Assembly (NCBI GenBank): GCA_963837025.1
Contig: CAWILT010000002.1
Span: 806,001-870,000 of the forward strand
Direction of reading: 5' to 3'
DNA: 64,000 bases
Origin: JALZUV01 sp963837025
Lineage (GTDB): Bacteria; Pseudomonadota; Alphaproteobacteria; Rickettsiales; JALZUV01
Under the pieces are notes generated by a model. That model was not told the origin of the DNA, did not search any database, and saw only the letters and a program-made list of their open reading frames with translations. How positions within the stretch are numbered: position 1 is the stretch's first letter; each line of letters starts with the position of its first letter. Below are positions 25,585 through 34,577 of the stretch, in pieces. A program made the position numbers and the translations under genes.

Positions 25585-26172
25585 TTATAGGGTTGTACGC
25601 GACATTAACGCGGCTCCTAAAGTGCCCTCATCCAAATAATCCAACTCGCCCCCAACAGGAATACCTTGAGCTAAACGCGACAAAGATACATTGCAATGCT
25701 CGAGCGCATCTTGCAGATAATGCGCAGTGGTTTGGCCTTCAATCGTGTTATTGGTGGCTAAAATAACCTCAGAAACTACCGACTGGCTAGCGCGATGGAT
25801 AAGCTTAGGTATGCCCAGAGCATCCGGGCCACGCCCTTCAATAGCCGATAAAGTGCCGCCTAAAATATGGTAAAAACCGCGATACATCCCGCCGCGTTCT
25901 ATTGCCCATAAATCGCTCACACCTTCAACAACACAAAGGGTTGAAGCATCGCGTTTGCTATTACAACAAATGGTGCAGGGTGATTGCACATCTAAATTAT
26001 TGCAAGTTTCGCATGTTACGACTTCATCGCGTACAGCGATAAGCGATTGGGTTAAAGGCGCGAGTAGTTTCGTTTGTTCGCGCAAGAGTTTCAACGTGAT
26101 GCGTTGCGCTGAGCGTGGACCCAATCCAGGTAATTTTGCAATAGCAGTGATGAGATTATCAATAGCGCTCAT
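25585..26172 (-). CDS. recR: recombination mediator RecR
   Basis: A 195-residue RecR, which acts with RecF/RecO to load RecA at gaps. The N-terminal helix-hairpin-helix is KLPGLGPRSAQRITLKLL. The four-cysteine zinc motif is CETCNNLDVQSPCTIC. The Toprim domain starts at LCVVEGVSDLWAIERGG. The start at 26172 (MSAIDNLITAIAKLPG) fits the family length; the longer frame to 26289 would run through the preceding gene. The usual dnaX-ybaB neighbours are not present; a secreted unknown gene lies 4 bases upstream. Confidence 0.95.
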   Translation of the reverse strand: MSAIDNLITAIAKLPGLGPRSAQRITLKLLREQTKLLAPLTQSLIAVRDEVVTCETCNNLDVQSPCTICCNSKRDASTLCVVEGVSDLWAIERGGMYRGFYHILGGTLSAIEGRGPDALGIPKLIHRASQSVVSEVILATNNTIEGQTTAHYLQDALEHCNVSLSRLAQGIPVGGELDYLDEGTLGAALMSRTTL

Positions 26173-26176
26173 TATG

Positions 26177-26641
26177 CTAGCGGGATGCCTGACAAAGTGG
26201 CACATGATGCCATGTTGAATAATATTGATTAGCAAGGCTGGCCACCTTATCAAACTGGCCTTGCTGCAAGGCGCCATAGAGCGATGCAACCTCGCTACAA
26301 TATTGCGGTTGACTCCGCCCTAAACTGGCGCGTGAGGCGCGATTAGCCATTTTGGTAATAAAATCATTTAAAAGTTTAACGCCATTATCTTGCGCACCAT
26401 AACGATCAAAAAACCCGACAATTTGTGTGCCATAGAAGGTAAGTTGGGGCTTATACTGTGTGGCAAACCAATTATATTGATTTTTTTGGCCGCAGCTTAG
26501 AGCAGCCACCATCAGCTCGCTTTGCAGCGCTCGCATATTTAAAGCCTGATACTCATTAGGATTTGCGCAAATAGCAGAGTTTGCGCTGGCTTGCACACTT
26601 GCAAAACTTAAAATTGCCATAAGAACTAGGCGTTTGAACAT
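26177..26641 (-). CDS. secreted cysteine-containing protein of unknown function
   Basis: A 154-residue protein with a signal peptide (about residues 1-20, ending VQASA). The small helical mature domain has four cysteines (AICANPNEY, ALSCGQKNQYNW, QPQYCSEV, VPLCQASR) that could form two disulfides. The segment MRALQSELMVAALSCGQ is the most conserved-looking part. I have an impression of similar proteins in other alphaproteobacteria but cannot name a family. It lies between ispA and recR, 4 bases before the recR start, probably in one transcript. Confidence 0.65.
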   Translation of the reverse strand: MFKRLVLMAILSFASVQASANSAICANPNEYQALNMRALQSELMVAALSCGQKNQYNWFATQYKPQLTFYGTQIVGFFDRYGAQDNGVKLLNDFITKMANRASRASLGRSQPQYCSEVASLYGALQQGQFDKVASLANQYYSTWHHVPLCQASR

Positions 26642-26671
26642 GAATATATCATCTCAGATTGCTGGTTAAAT

Positions 26672-27634
26672 TTATCCGCGGCGCGTGACGATAAAATTGG
26701 CCAACTCGCGCAAAATATCCGCCTTTTTATCAAATACATCCAAATGATTGATAGCTTGTTGTGCTAAGGTTTTGCACTGCTCTCGTGCCATATCTATGCC
26801 TAAAGCTTCAATTAGCGTCGCTTTACCGGCCACTTTATCTTTGTTAACCGCCTTACCGGTTTCTTCACGCTTGCCTTCCGCATCCAGTAAATCATCACGA
26901 ATTTGGAATGCAAGACCTAAGTCATGCGCATAACGTCGTAACGCCGAGCGCATTTTTTGCGGTGCCATACCTAAAATAGCCCCTGCTTCGCATGAAACGG
27001 CAAACATCTCACCGGTTTTTAAGCGCTGTAAGCGGATAATTTCATCTACACTAAGATGACGATTTTCCGCTTCTAAATCAAGCATTTGTCCGGCTACCAT
27101 GCCATTATAACCTGCAGCACGACTTAAACTCTGAATTAAATCGCAGCGCACGGCAGGGTTGGCATGCACCTGATCGCTTGATAATACTTGGAAAGCAAAG
27201 GTAAGCAACGCATCACCGGCTAGAATAGCGGCTGCTTCACCAAACTTAATGTGCGCTGATGGCTTTCCACGACGCAAATCATCATCATCCATCGCGGGTA
27301 AATCATCATGCACGAGTGAATAGGTATGCATAAATTCAATCGCTGCGGCAGTTGTTAATGCTGCCTCATCGGATACGCCAAAAAGGTTGGCACACTGCAC
27401 CGTTAAAAAGGGTCGCAAACGTTTACCGCCAGACAATGCCGAATAGCGCATCGCTTCGATAATCGTATTTTCTTGATCAGCTGCGTAGGAACCGCCTGTG
27501 TTATTGGACTTAGATGCTGCATTTGGAAATGAAATAACATTTTCCGCCTCGCGTTCACCACCCGGAAGCAAATTGTCCATTTTTTCATTCAGTGAATCGG
27601 CTACCTTTTGGAGCGCTTTTTGTAAATCTGCCAT
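26672..27634 (-). CDS. ispA: farnesyl (polyprenyl) diphosphate synthase
   Basis: A 320-residue trans-prenyltransferase that condenses isopentenyl diphosphate with allylic diphosphates. The first aspartate-rich motif is DDLPAMDDDDLRRGKPS (near residue 113) and the second is FQIRDDLLDAEG (near residue 243). GGKRLRPF is the IPP-binding motif. The N-terminus carries ~30 residues before the usual start. The xseB-ispA pairing (7 bases apart) is the same as in many proteobacteria, but dxs does not follow here. Farnesyl product is by gene context; geranylgeranyl is possible. Confidence 0.93.
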   Translation of the reverse strand: MADLQKALQKVADSLNEKMDNLLPGGEREAENVISFPNAASKSNNTGGSYAADQENTIIEAMRYSALSGGKRLRPFLTVQCANLFGVSDEAALTTAAAIEFMHTYSLVHDDLPAMDDDDLRRGKPSAHIKFGEAAAILAGDALLTFAFQVLSSDQVHANPAVRCDLIQSLSRAAGYNGMVAGQMLDLEAENRHLSVDEIIRLQRLKTGEMFAVSCEAGAILGMAPQKMRSALRRYAHDLGLAFQIRDDLLDAEGKREETGKAVNKDKVAGKATLIEALGIDMAREQCKTLAQQAINHLDVFDKKADILRELANFIVTRRG

Positions 27635-27641
27635 AATAACT

Positions 27642-27893
27642 CTATCCTTGCGCGGTGAAAGGCTCGGTGGTGGTTGAGCCGTCAGAATGTTGAATGATTT
27701 TTTCGACCTTTAAACTGGCCTGCTTTAATTTGGCTTCGCAATGTACTTTAAGCTGCGTGCCTCGCGTGTAATCGGTAATGCTATTTTCGAGCGAGGATTG
27801 GCCATTTTCAAGTTTTCGCACAATAATTTCAAGCTCGCTCAATGCATCTTCAAAACTTAAATCTTTAATTTTAGGGCTGTCGGCAGCAGTCAT
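27642..27893 (-). CDS. xseB: exodeoxyribonuclease VII small subunit
   Basis: An 83-residue XseB. The signature is LSFEDALSELEIIVRKLENG followed by SLENSITDYTRGTQLKVHCE, a helical hairpin that multimerises on XseA. The start at 27893 (MTAADSPKIK) gives the normal length; an upstream in-frame ATG at 27947 would add 18 atypical residues. xseA is not in the window. Confidence 0.92.
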   Translation of the reverse strand: MTAADSPKIKDLSFEDALSELEIIVRKLENGQSSLENSITDYTRGTQLKVHCEAKLKQASLKVEKIIQHSDGSTTTEPFTAQG

Positions 27894-27962
27894 AGCAGTT
27901 TTCTTATTAGTTTTTGCGATGCCGTAACGTAGCGCAAGCGCATGCATTACGCAACCGCCGCT

Positions 27963-29357
27963 TTAATGTTCAGTTAAATCTTTTTGCTTTTTGCTACGCA
28001 TTAACCGCTTTTCAATACATTCAATCATCATGCCTGCAATGTTTTTACCGGTTATGGACTCAATACCCTCTAAGCCTGGTGATGAGTTGATTTCCAATAC
28101 TTTTGGGCCATCTTTTGAGCGGATAATATCTACACCTGCTACATCAAGACCCATGGCACGAGCGGCATTGATGGCTAACTTGCGCTCAGCGACTGTAATT
28201 TTAACGGAAGTGGCGGTGCCACCTAAATGTAGATTTGCGCGAAATTCTCCCGCTGCGGCCTCGCGCTGGATGGATCCCACCACTTTGCCATCAATCACGA
28301 AACAGCGAATATCTTTGCCATCGGCTTCCTTCACAAATTCCTGCACTAAAATATTCGCATTGAGGCTTTTAAAGGCGTTGATAACCGATTCGGCAGCTTT
28401 ACTGGTTTCGGCTAACACTACGCCTTTGCCCTGTGTGCCTTCAAGCAATTTAACAATAAGCGGCGCACCGCCTACCATTTTAATGATATTGCGTGTGTCG
28501 ACCGCGGATTTTGCATAGCCAGTGGTGGGCATAGCAATGCTATTAGCAGATAAGATTTGCAGAGATTTTAGCTTATCGCGTGAACGTGTAATCGCCTCTG
28601 AATCATTTAAAACATATTTGCCCATGGCTGAAAATTGGCGGGCTACGGAACATCCATAAAAGGTCATATTTGGACGAATGCGCGGGATAACGGCATCAAC
28701 ATCATTGAGTGATTGGCCGCTGCGGTAGTGAATTTCAGGCTGATTAGCACTGATATTCATATAGCATTGTGCTACATCTACAAATTGAATGTCATGCCCC
28801 CGCTCTTCTGCCGCTTCAATCAAGCGCTGATTTGAATAAAGCTCGGGATTGCTGGCGAGTAAAACAATTTTTAAACCATCAGCCTTAGCAGGCATTTTGT
28901 GATAATGCGAGGCAGCTACACCGCTTTCTAAATTGCCTAAGCAAAAAGAAGCATCAGGATCAATCAAGGCACGCTTATTCATTGCTTCGCGTCCGAGCAA
29001 CATGCGGTAGCCCATTGAATCGCGGTTAGTGAGGGTGATTTCAATCTCCCATGTTTCTTCACCCAATGTGATGGGGGTGCGAATTACACAGCGCGTTTCA
29101 GCATCGCCGCTGGAGCTTCTGACACTCCGTTCATCAACCACGGCAGCGCGACAGTTTTGGATGAGCTTGCGGTTATTTTGAATAGGATGGATATCAAAAT
29201 GCACAAATCGCTGACCATCTTCATTAAAGCTGTGAATATTAAAAGCATGGAGTGAAGATGTTTTAGCGCCGGAATCAATGCGCATTTTTACCGCAGGCAA
29301 GTTTAAATCAGGCAAAGCGCCCCATTCTTCTTTACCAATTACAATCTTCTTATTCAT
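27963..29357 (-). CDS. fusion of RimB-like retropepsin-fold protease and RimK-like ATP-grasp ligase
   Basis: A 464-residue two-domain protein. Residues ~1-145 match the RimB / ATP-dependent zinc-protease family (IGKEEWGALPDL, MRIDSGAKTSSLHA, GYRMLLGREAMNK). DSGA is the retropepsin-like catalytic motif. Residues ~160-450 are a RimK ATP-grasp ligase (LIVKLLEGTQGKGVVLAET, DIRCFVIDGKVVGSIQRE, GVDIIRSKDGPKVLEINSSP). RimK adds glutamates to the C-terminus of ribosomal protein S6, and RimB removes them in Pseudomonas-type systems. The fusion implies that both activities sit in one protein. rpsF is not in the window. The substrate is inferred. Confidence 0.88.
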   Translation of the reverse strand: MNKKIVIGKEEWGALPDLNLPAVKMRIDSGAKTSSLHAFNIHSFNEDGQRFVHFDIHPIQNNRKLIQNCRAAVVDERSVRSSSGDAETRCVIRTPITLGEETWEIEITLTNRDSMGYRMLLGREAMNKRALIDPDASFCLGNLESGVAASHYHKMPAKADGLKIVLLASNPELYSNQRLIEAAEERGHDIQFVDVAQCYMNISANQPEIHYRSGQSLNDVDAVIPRIRPNMTFYGCSVARQFSAMGKYVLNDSEAITRSRDKLKSLQILSANSIAMPTTGYAKSAVDTRNIIKMVGGAPLIVKLLEGTQGKGVVLAETSKAAESVINAFKSLNANILVQEFVKEADGKDIRCFVIDGKVVGSIQREAAAGEFRANLHLGGTATSVKITVAERKLAINAARAMGLDVAGVDIIRSKDGPKVLEINSSPGLEGIESITGKNIAGMMIECIEKRLMRSKKQKDLTEH

Positions 29358-29420
29358 ATATACTCAATTTCGCTGTATTTAATGCTAATGCATTATCACT
29401 TGTCAGGCTAGGAAAATGGC

Positions 29421-29930
29421 TCAGCGCCTAACACCTTGCAAAACTTTTTCGTCAAACTTGTCTTTTTCGCCATGCAGCACAGAAACATCGCCGGTTGATT
29501 CAAAAATAATGGCACGCATTTGCTCTAGATTCAGGCAGTTAGATTCGCGTATTTTTGCGTAAACATCATGCTCAGTTAAATTTGCCTTATGAATATTTTC
29601 TATTAATAACTCGCCATTAAAGCCAATTAATAGCGGCTCATTATCACCTCCATTGAAACCTTTTATGCGCAAAAATGAGAATATCGTTTTCCAAAGCAGT
29701 AATAGGAAAATTGCTAAAACAGCTTGAGTTAGTGATGGCTCATCAGAAAGAACGGTAGTTGCCAAAATAGAGCCAATGGCAACCGTTATGGGAAAATCAT
29801 GGCTAGAGATTTTTGAAAATGTTCGCAAACCATAGAGGCGCACAATTAAGGTGAGTAATACATAAATCAACAATGTGGTTAGGGCGATACCCCCAACTTG
29901 AACTAAACTAATTTCAAACCATTTTTCCAC
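29421..29930 (-). CDS. DUF421 (YetF-like) membrane protein
   Basis: A 169-residue protein with three N-terminal membrane helices (about 12-33, 47-63 and 68-87). A small cytoplasmic alpha/beta domain follows, containing EPLLIGFNGELLIENIHKAN and RAIIFESTGDVSVLHGEKD. This matches the DUF421/YetF family. The FDFPITVAIGS-type motif of the family is seen as SSHDFPITVAIGSILATTVL. The biochemical role of the family is unclear. It is 63 bases upstream of the RimB-RimK gene on the same strand and divergent from putA. Confidence 0.85.
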   Translation of the reverse strand: MEKWFEISLVQVGGIALTTLLIYVLLTLIVRLYGLRTFSKISSHDFPITVAIGSILATTVLSDEPSLTQAVLAIFLLLLWKTIFSFLRIKGFNGGDNEPLLIGFNGELLIENIHKANLTEHDVYAKIRESNCLNLEQMRAIIFESTGDVSVLHGEKDKFDEKVLQGVRR

Positions 29931-30057
29931 GTAACCTCATTTCATTTAGATTATTTTAGGGTAAGCACTTTACAAAGGTTGTCAAAGCCTATGCCACATT
30001 AACCGTATCAATTGACTGATGCTTGACAGGGCAGCGGTGGGCTGGCATTAGCTGAGT

Positions 30058-33000
30058 ATGAAACTCATATCCGTTACCCCCGAACATCACCGTATTTCTG
30101 CCGCTGCATTTGAAGATGAGGCGGATGTGCTGCGTCGCTTGGCCGATAGTTTGCCGCGCTACGAAAAGCTTATTCCACGCATTGCTGCAGATGCTGAGAA
30201 AATTGTAATTAAATTGCGCAAAGAAGGTACCGGCCACGGCGTAGAGGCCTTTTTGCAAGAATATGGGCTGAACACGAAAGAGGGCATTGCCATCATGTCG
30301 TTGGCGGAAGCATTGCTGCGCATTCCTGATAGCCACACGGCTGATGATTTGATTCGCGATAAATTTGATGGTCGCGAGTGGGATAAGCATTTGGGCAAAA
30401 GTGAGTCGCTATTAGTAAATGCCTCAAGCTGGGGCTTGTTGCTAACGGGAAAGGTGCTGGAATTTAGTACTCCTGAGGGCGAAAAAGCAGGTATGATGCT
30501 GCGCAAATTAGTAGGACGTTTAGGCGAGCCTACAGTACGTGAAAGTTTGCGCCAAGCCGTGCGTTATATCGGCACACAATTTGTAATGGGAACCAATATT
30601 CATGAGGCCATGTTACGTGCAAAACCTGCACATCGCAAAGGCTATATGATGTCATATGACATTCTAGGTGAAGGTGCGCGAACGCAAAAACAGGCGGATA
30701 AATATTTTGACGAATATTTCAAAGCGTTAAAAGCGATTGCTAAAAATACACAATCCACCCAGCCATCCTTATCGATTAAACTATCCGCATTGCACCCCAA
30801 ATATTTAACGGCAAAATATGACCGTTTGGAGCGCGAATTATTGCCTAAGCTTAAACAACTTTGCGAATTTGCTAAAACGGATCGAATTATTATATCAATT
30901 GATGCAGAGGAATCTTCACGCTTAGATATTCACATGAAGCTGTTTGAAGCGCTGGTAATGGATGCTGATTTTAAAGGCCTCGACACCATCGGCTTTGTAT
31001 TACAAGCCTATCAAAAGCGGGCGTTTGAAGTGGTGGAATGGCTAAAGGATTTACATCATCGTAGCGGCAATCGCATCCCAGTACGTTTGGTGAAAGGCGC
31101 TTATTGGGATACGGAAATTAAACTTGCCCAGCAATTGGGGCTTGAGGGTTATCCTGTATTTACACGCAAGGCGAATACCGATTTATCGTATTTGGCTTGT
31201 GCCGAATCGATGCTAGAAGCCAAAAATGTATTCTATCCGCAATTTGCCAGCCACAATGCCTACACCTTAGCTGCCATACGCGAAATGGCAACGGATGCGG
31301 GCTGGAAAAAGGGCGAGTATGAATTTCAACGCCTGCATGGCATGGGCGAAAAACTCTATGATCAAATTTTAGGTGATATTCCGTGTCGCGTTTATGCGCC
31401 CGTGGGCGAGCATAAAGATCTGCTCGCTTACCTCATTCGTCGTTTATTAGAAAATGGCGCAAATTCTTCATTCGTGAATCAATTAATGGATGAAACATTC
31501 CCCATTGAAGTGCTACTGGCTGACCCGCTAGAGAAAATTCGTAATCGTCAATTTGGTTCGCATCCCGACATTCCGTTGCCCAAAGATATTTATGGCGATA
31601 GGCAAAACCCTAAAGGCTATGATGTGGGCAATGTAGCGCATTTATATCATTTGGCTGAAATGATTCAGTCTCCAACCATTTCGAACACCAATGGAGCTGA
31701 AATTTTAAATCCTGCAACCCATGACGTGGTAGGCCATATTCCCTTTGCTGATAAGAATGAAATTGATGCTGCAATTCAACGCGCTAATGCCGCTCAGCCT
31801 TCATGGGATAAACGCTTCGTAGGCGAACGTGCCAAAATTCTCGAAAATGCGGCTTTGTTAATGGAACAAAACGAGGCTGAGTTATTATCATTATGTGTGT
31901 ATGAAGCAGGAAAAACCATTGGAGATGCCGTAGCAGAATTGCGTGAGGCGATTGATTTTTGCCGCTATTACACCAACCAAGCGCGTGCCACAATGTTGGC
32001 CAAAGTGCTACCCGGGCCAACGGGCGAAAGTAATGAACTTCACCTTTATGGACGAGGCACTTTCATTTGCATTAGTCCATGGAATTTTCCACTCGCCATT
32101 TTTATTGGTCAAGTAGTGGCAGCGTTGGTTACAGGCAATGCCGTTATAGCCAAGCCTGCCGAGCAAACTCCCCTTATCGCTAGAAGAGCGGTAGAGTTAT
32201 TGCATGAAGCAGGCGTGCCAAAAGACATCCTTACATTAATGGTAGGTGAAGGCGCTACCATTGGCCAAAGTCTTGTAGAACATCCTGCAATTTCAGGCGT
32301 TTGCTTTACTGGGTCAGTCGCAGTAGCGCAAAAAATCAACCAGACCTTAGCCGCGCGTAAAGGGGCAATTTTGCCTTTAATTGCCGAAACAGGCGGCCAA
32401 AATTGCATGATTGTGGATTCGACAGCTTTGCTTGAGCAAGCTGTAGATGATGCAATATTATCCGCCTTTGGCAGTGCTGGGCAGCGCTGCTCGGCCATGC
32501 GGGTGTTGATGGTGCAAGAAGAAATTGCGGATGAGATGCTAGAAATGCTCATCGCTGCGATGGACGAATTAGTAGTTGGTAATCCAGCCGAAATTGCAAC
32601 CGATGTGGGCCCTGTGGTAGATATGCGTGCACGCGATAACTTGCTCAAACATATCGCCACAATGCAATCTAAAGGCCGCATTTTGAAAAAGCTTGATTTG
32701 CCTAACCTACACGGAAGCTTTGTAGCGCCACATTTAATTGAGCTTGAGAGTTTAGATGAATTAGAGAGCGAACATTTCGGCCCTATCTTACATGTGATTC
32801 GTTTTAAAGCTGATGAGCTAGAGCAGCTGCCTGCGCGCATCAATGCTACTGGCTTTGGTCTAACATTTGGTTTGCATAGTCGCATTGAAGACCATTGGGA
32901 GCTGATGCAACGCCATATAAAAGCGGGCAATATTTATATTAACCGCAATATGACGGGCGCAGTTGTTGGTGTGCAGCCATTTGGTGGCGAGGGCTTATCG

Positions 33001-33111
33001 GGCACGGGCCCCAAAGCGGGTGGCCCACATTATTTGCACCGTTTTGTGACTGAACGAACCATAACCATTAACACGGCAGCCATAGGCGGCAACTTAGATT
33101 TGTTAGGTTAG
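30058..33111 (+). CDS. putA: bifunctional proline dehydrogenase / L-glutamate gamma-semialdehyde dehydrogenase
   Basis: A 1017-residue PutA that oxidises proline to glutamate in two steps, feeding electrons to FAD/quinone and NAD. The proline dehydrogenase barrel spans about 150-470 (IRLVKGAYWDTEIK, VSIDAEESSR-like IISIDAEESSRLDIHMK). The aldehyde dehydrogenase spans about 540-1000, with FICISPWNFPLAIFIGQ, catalytic Glu in LIAETGGQN and Cys near residue 811 in SAGQRCSAM. The N-terminal ribbon-helix-helix DNA-binding domain of trifunctional PutA is absent, so it is the enzymatic, non-repressor type. No good Shine-Dalgarno precedes the ATG. Confidence 0.96.
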   Translation: MKLISVTPEHHRISAAAFEDEADVLRRLADSLPRYEKLIPRIAADAEKIVIKLRKEGTGHGVEAFLQEYGLNTKEGIAIMSLAEALLRIPDSHTADDLIRDKFDGREWDKHLGKSESLLVNASSWGLLLTGKVLEFSTPEGEKAGMMLRKLVGRLGEPTVRESLRQAVRYIGTQFVMGTNIHEAMLRAKPAHRKGYMMSYDILGEGARTQKQADKYFDEYFKALKAIAKNTQSTQPSLSIKLSALHPKYLTAKYDRLERELLPKLKQLCEFAKTDRIIISIDAEESSRLDIHMKLFEALVMDADFKGLDTIGFVLQAYQKRAFEVVEWLKDLHHRSGNRIPVRLVKGAYWDTEIKLAQQLGLEGYPVFTRKANTDLSYLACAESMLEAKNVFYPQFASHNAYTLAAIREMATDAGWKKGEYEFQRLHGMGEKLYDQILGDIPCRVYAPVGEHKDLLAYLIRRLLENGANSSFVNQLMDETFPIEVLLADPLEKIRNRQFGSHPDIPLPKDIYGDRQNPKGYDVGNVAHLYHLAEMIQSPTISNTNGAEILNPATHDVVGHIPFADKNEIDAAIQRANAAQPSWDKRFVGERAKILENAALLMEQNEAELLSLCVYEAGKTIGDAVAELREAIDFCRYYTNQARATMLAKVLPGPTGESNELHLYGRGTFICISPWNFPLAIFIGQVVAALVTGNAVIAKPAEQTPLIARRAVELLHEAGVPKDILTLMVGEGATIGQSLVEHPAISGVCFTGSVAVAQKINQTLAARKGAILPLIAETGGQNCMIVDSTALLEQAVDDAILSAFGSAGQRCSAMRVLMVQEEIADEMLEMLIAAMDELVVGNPAEIATDVGPVVDMRARDNLLKHIATMQSKGRILKKLDLPNLHGSFVAPHLIELESLDELESEHFGPILHVIRFKADELEQLPARINATGFGLTFGLHSRIEDHWELMQRHIKAGNIYINRNMTGAVVGVQPFGGEGLSGTGPKAGGPHYLHRFVTERTITINTAAIGGNLDLLG

Positions 33112-33169
33112 TTAACGCGAGCTTAAGCTTATGGCACTAAGATGAGGCTTCATTAAATGGAGTTTACTT

Positions 33170-33247
33170 ATGAAAACCGCATTAACCTTGATGCTAACCG
33201 CCTTATGCTTATCAGCCTGTGATGTTCCTTTTGTGCCGCTAATTTAA
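33170..33247 (+). CDS. 25-residue micro-lipoprotein
   Basis: A very short frame, below usual gene-calling limits, with all the marks of a real gene. An ATG lies 8 bases after GGAG. The type II signal peptide (MKTALTLMLTALCLSAC) has a perfect LSAC lipobox, and only eight residues follow the cysteine (DVPFVPLI) before TAA. The mature product would be a lipid-anchored nonapeptide starting at Cys17. Asp directly after the Cys would, by the E. coli rule, favour inner-membrane retention. It lies 58 bases after putA and ends 2 bases before the convergent plsC stop. Confidence 0.65.
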   Translation: MKTALTLMLTALCLSACDVPFVPLI

Positions 33248-33249
33248 AT

Positions 33250-33951
33250 CTACGCTAACAACGCTGTACTTTGCGTTTCAATCGCATTTTGTAGCTGCGG
33301 CAAAAGATCATCCTGTACATCAGCAGCGCTGATGGCAGGCAGAAACACGACATCAATCACACCGCTTTTTTTAGCAAATGCATTTCTTGGCCAAAAAGCG
33401 CCGGAGTTAAGTGCGATAGGCACGATCGGGATTTTTAAAGCACGTGCTAAAATGCTAATACCCGCTTTATAGGGTTTGGTGGCGTCTAATTCCGTGCGCG
33501 TACCTTCAGGGAAAATGATAATATTATACCCCTCAGCTACTTTTTGTTTGGCTTGCTTAATCATCGTTTTAACCGTGGCACTGCCGCCCCCACGTTTAAT
33601 GCCAATATTACCGACACGCCAAATCCACCAGCCAATTACTGGCAGCCAATAAAGCTCTTTTTTCATAATAAATAAGGGGTTTGGCACTAAAACCCATAGC
33701 GCGATTGTCTCCCATGCCGATTGATGCTTACTGGCATAAATAGCAGGTTCTTGTGGAAATTTAGCCTCTAAGCGCACGCGATATTCTAAACCTAAGGTGA
33801 AACGCATTAAAGCCAATGATAAATATACCCACTGGCGAATGCCCCAATGCGTGCTGCGTACCGTTATTAAACACGGAAGCATTACAATTGCATAGAGAAT
33901 GCTGCCTGGATAAAAGAGAAGATTAAATAGGATTGTTCGCAATAAACTCAC
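33250..33951 (-). CDS. plsC: 1-acyl-sn-glycerol-3-phosphate acyltransferase
   Basis: A PlsC-type acyltransferase that makes phosphatidic acid. An N-terminal hydrophobic segment (LFNLLFYPGSILYAIVMLPC) comes first. The acceptor motif is seen as KHQSAWET, where the usual HX4D has Glu at the last position. Motif III is FPEGTRTELDATKPYKAG. The frame is open to 33987, but a GTG at 33951 is placed 10 bases after AGGAG and reduces the overlap with the upstream gene to 29 bases, so I prefer it (233 residues). It forms a run with ftsX and the DUF218 gene, as in many alphaproteobacteria. Confidence 0.9.
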   Translation of the reverse strand: MSLLRTILFNLLFYPGSILYAIVMLPCLITVRSTHWGIRQWVYLSLALMRFTLGLEYRVRLEAKFPQEPAIYASKHQSAWETIALWVLVPNPLFIMKKELYWLPVIGWWIWRVGNIGIKRGGGSATVKTMIKQAKQKVAEGYNIIIFPEGTRTELDATKPYKAGISILARALKIPIVPIALNSGAFWPRNAFAKKSGVIDVVFLPAISAADVQDDLLPQLQNAIETQSTALLA

Positions 33952-34567
33952 TGATTTGGGTCTCCTGTGCGACATGCTTGACGACAAAGCTGATTAAAAA
34001 TTTGTGGTATTCCGACGCCATCAATATCGCACTTTCCTTATTTGTCCACCAATCAACGTGAAACTGAGGCGAAAAAACAGGTTCAGCGAGTAATGTAAAA
34101 TCAGGAAATACCCGTTTAAATTCATGCATACTGCGCGGCAGATGATAGTTGGATGTAATTAGCATGAGTCGATTGATTTCAGGATAATCTTTCAAATATT
34201 CTTGTGTTTCAAGCGCATTGCCGCGCGTGCTACGTGCATTACGATCAATCGTTATGTTAGATTTAAATTGATTGTAGAGTTTCTCGCCTTGCTCATTTCC
34301 TAATGCTGAAATAAGTTCATTGTCAGGTACATTTTCATTTACGCCAGTAATGTAGAGTTGCGTGATGCGTTTTTCATAAAGCAAAATAAGCCCATGCATG
34401 ATGCGGCCTTGTGCACCCGTTAAAACAACCCCAACTTGTGCCGTATTCTTATTTACACTCGATAAATCTTGTCGAGGCACTTGGCCAATAAACCATAAAA
34501 AACCTATGATCCAGACTAGCCCAATCATTAACGCCAAGAGTAACAGAAATGAAAATAACCGTTTCAT
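33923..34567 (-). CDS. YdcF/ElyC-like DUF218 envelope protein
   Basis: A 214-residue protein with one N-terminal membrane helix (FSFLLLLALMIGLVWIIGFLWF) and a periplasmic DUF218 domain. Motifs are VGVVLTGAQGRIMHGLILL, YITGVNEN, SNYHLPRSMHEF and a conserved acidic GNALETQEYL. Family members such as ElyC and SanA affect envelope integrity. It lies between ftsX (10 bases upstream) and plsC, a common alphaproteobacterial order. Confidence 0.85.
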   Translation of the reverse strand: MKRLFSFLLLLALMIGLVWIIGFLWFIGQVPRQDLSSVNKNTAQVGVVLTGAQGRIMHGLILLYEKRITQLYITGVNENVPDNELISALGNEQGEKLYNQFKSNITIDRNARSTRGNALETQEYLKDYPEINRLMLITSNYHLPRSMHEFKRVFPDFTLLAEPVFSPQFHVDWWTNKESAILMASEYHKFLISFVVKHVAQETQISEFIANNPI

Positions 34568-34577
34568 AGGCTCATAA

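Noticed and set aside
29990..30057. Leaderless promoter for putA (TTGACA 33 bases before the ATG)
   Set aside because: The -35-like hexamer is good, but no recognisable -10 lies at 16-18 bases, so the call is not supported.
32109..32930. Antisense open frame of 273 codons inside putA on the minus strand
   Set aside because: It is a mirror of the aldehyde dehydrogenase coding sequence, rich in Ser/Cys/Ala as expected of a shadow frame, with no motif or ribosome-binding site. putA is certain on the other strand.
33250..33951. Missing catalytic Asp in the HX4D motif of plsC
   Set aside because: Glu replaces Asp (HQSAWE), a conservative change I believe occurs in related acyltransferases; the FPEGTR motif is intact.
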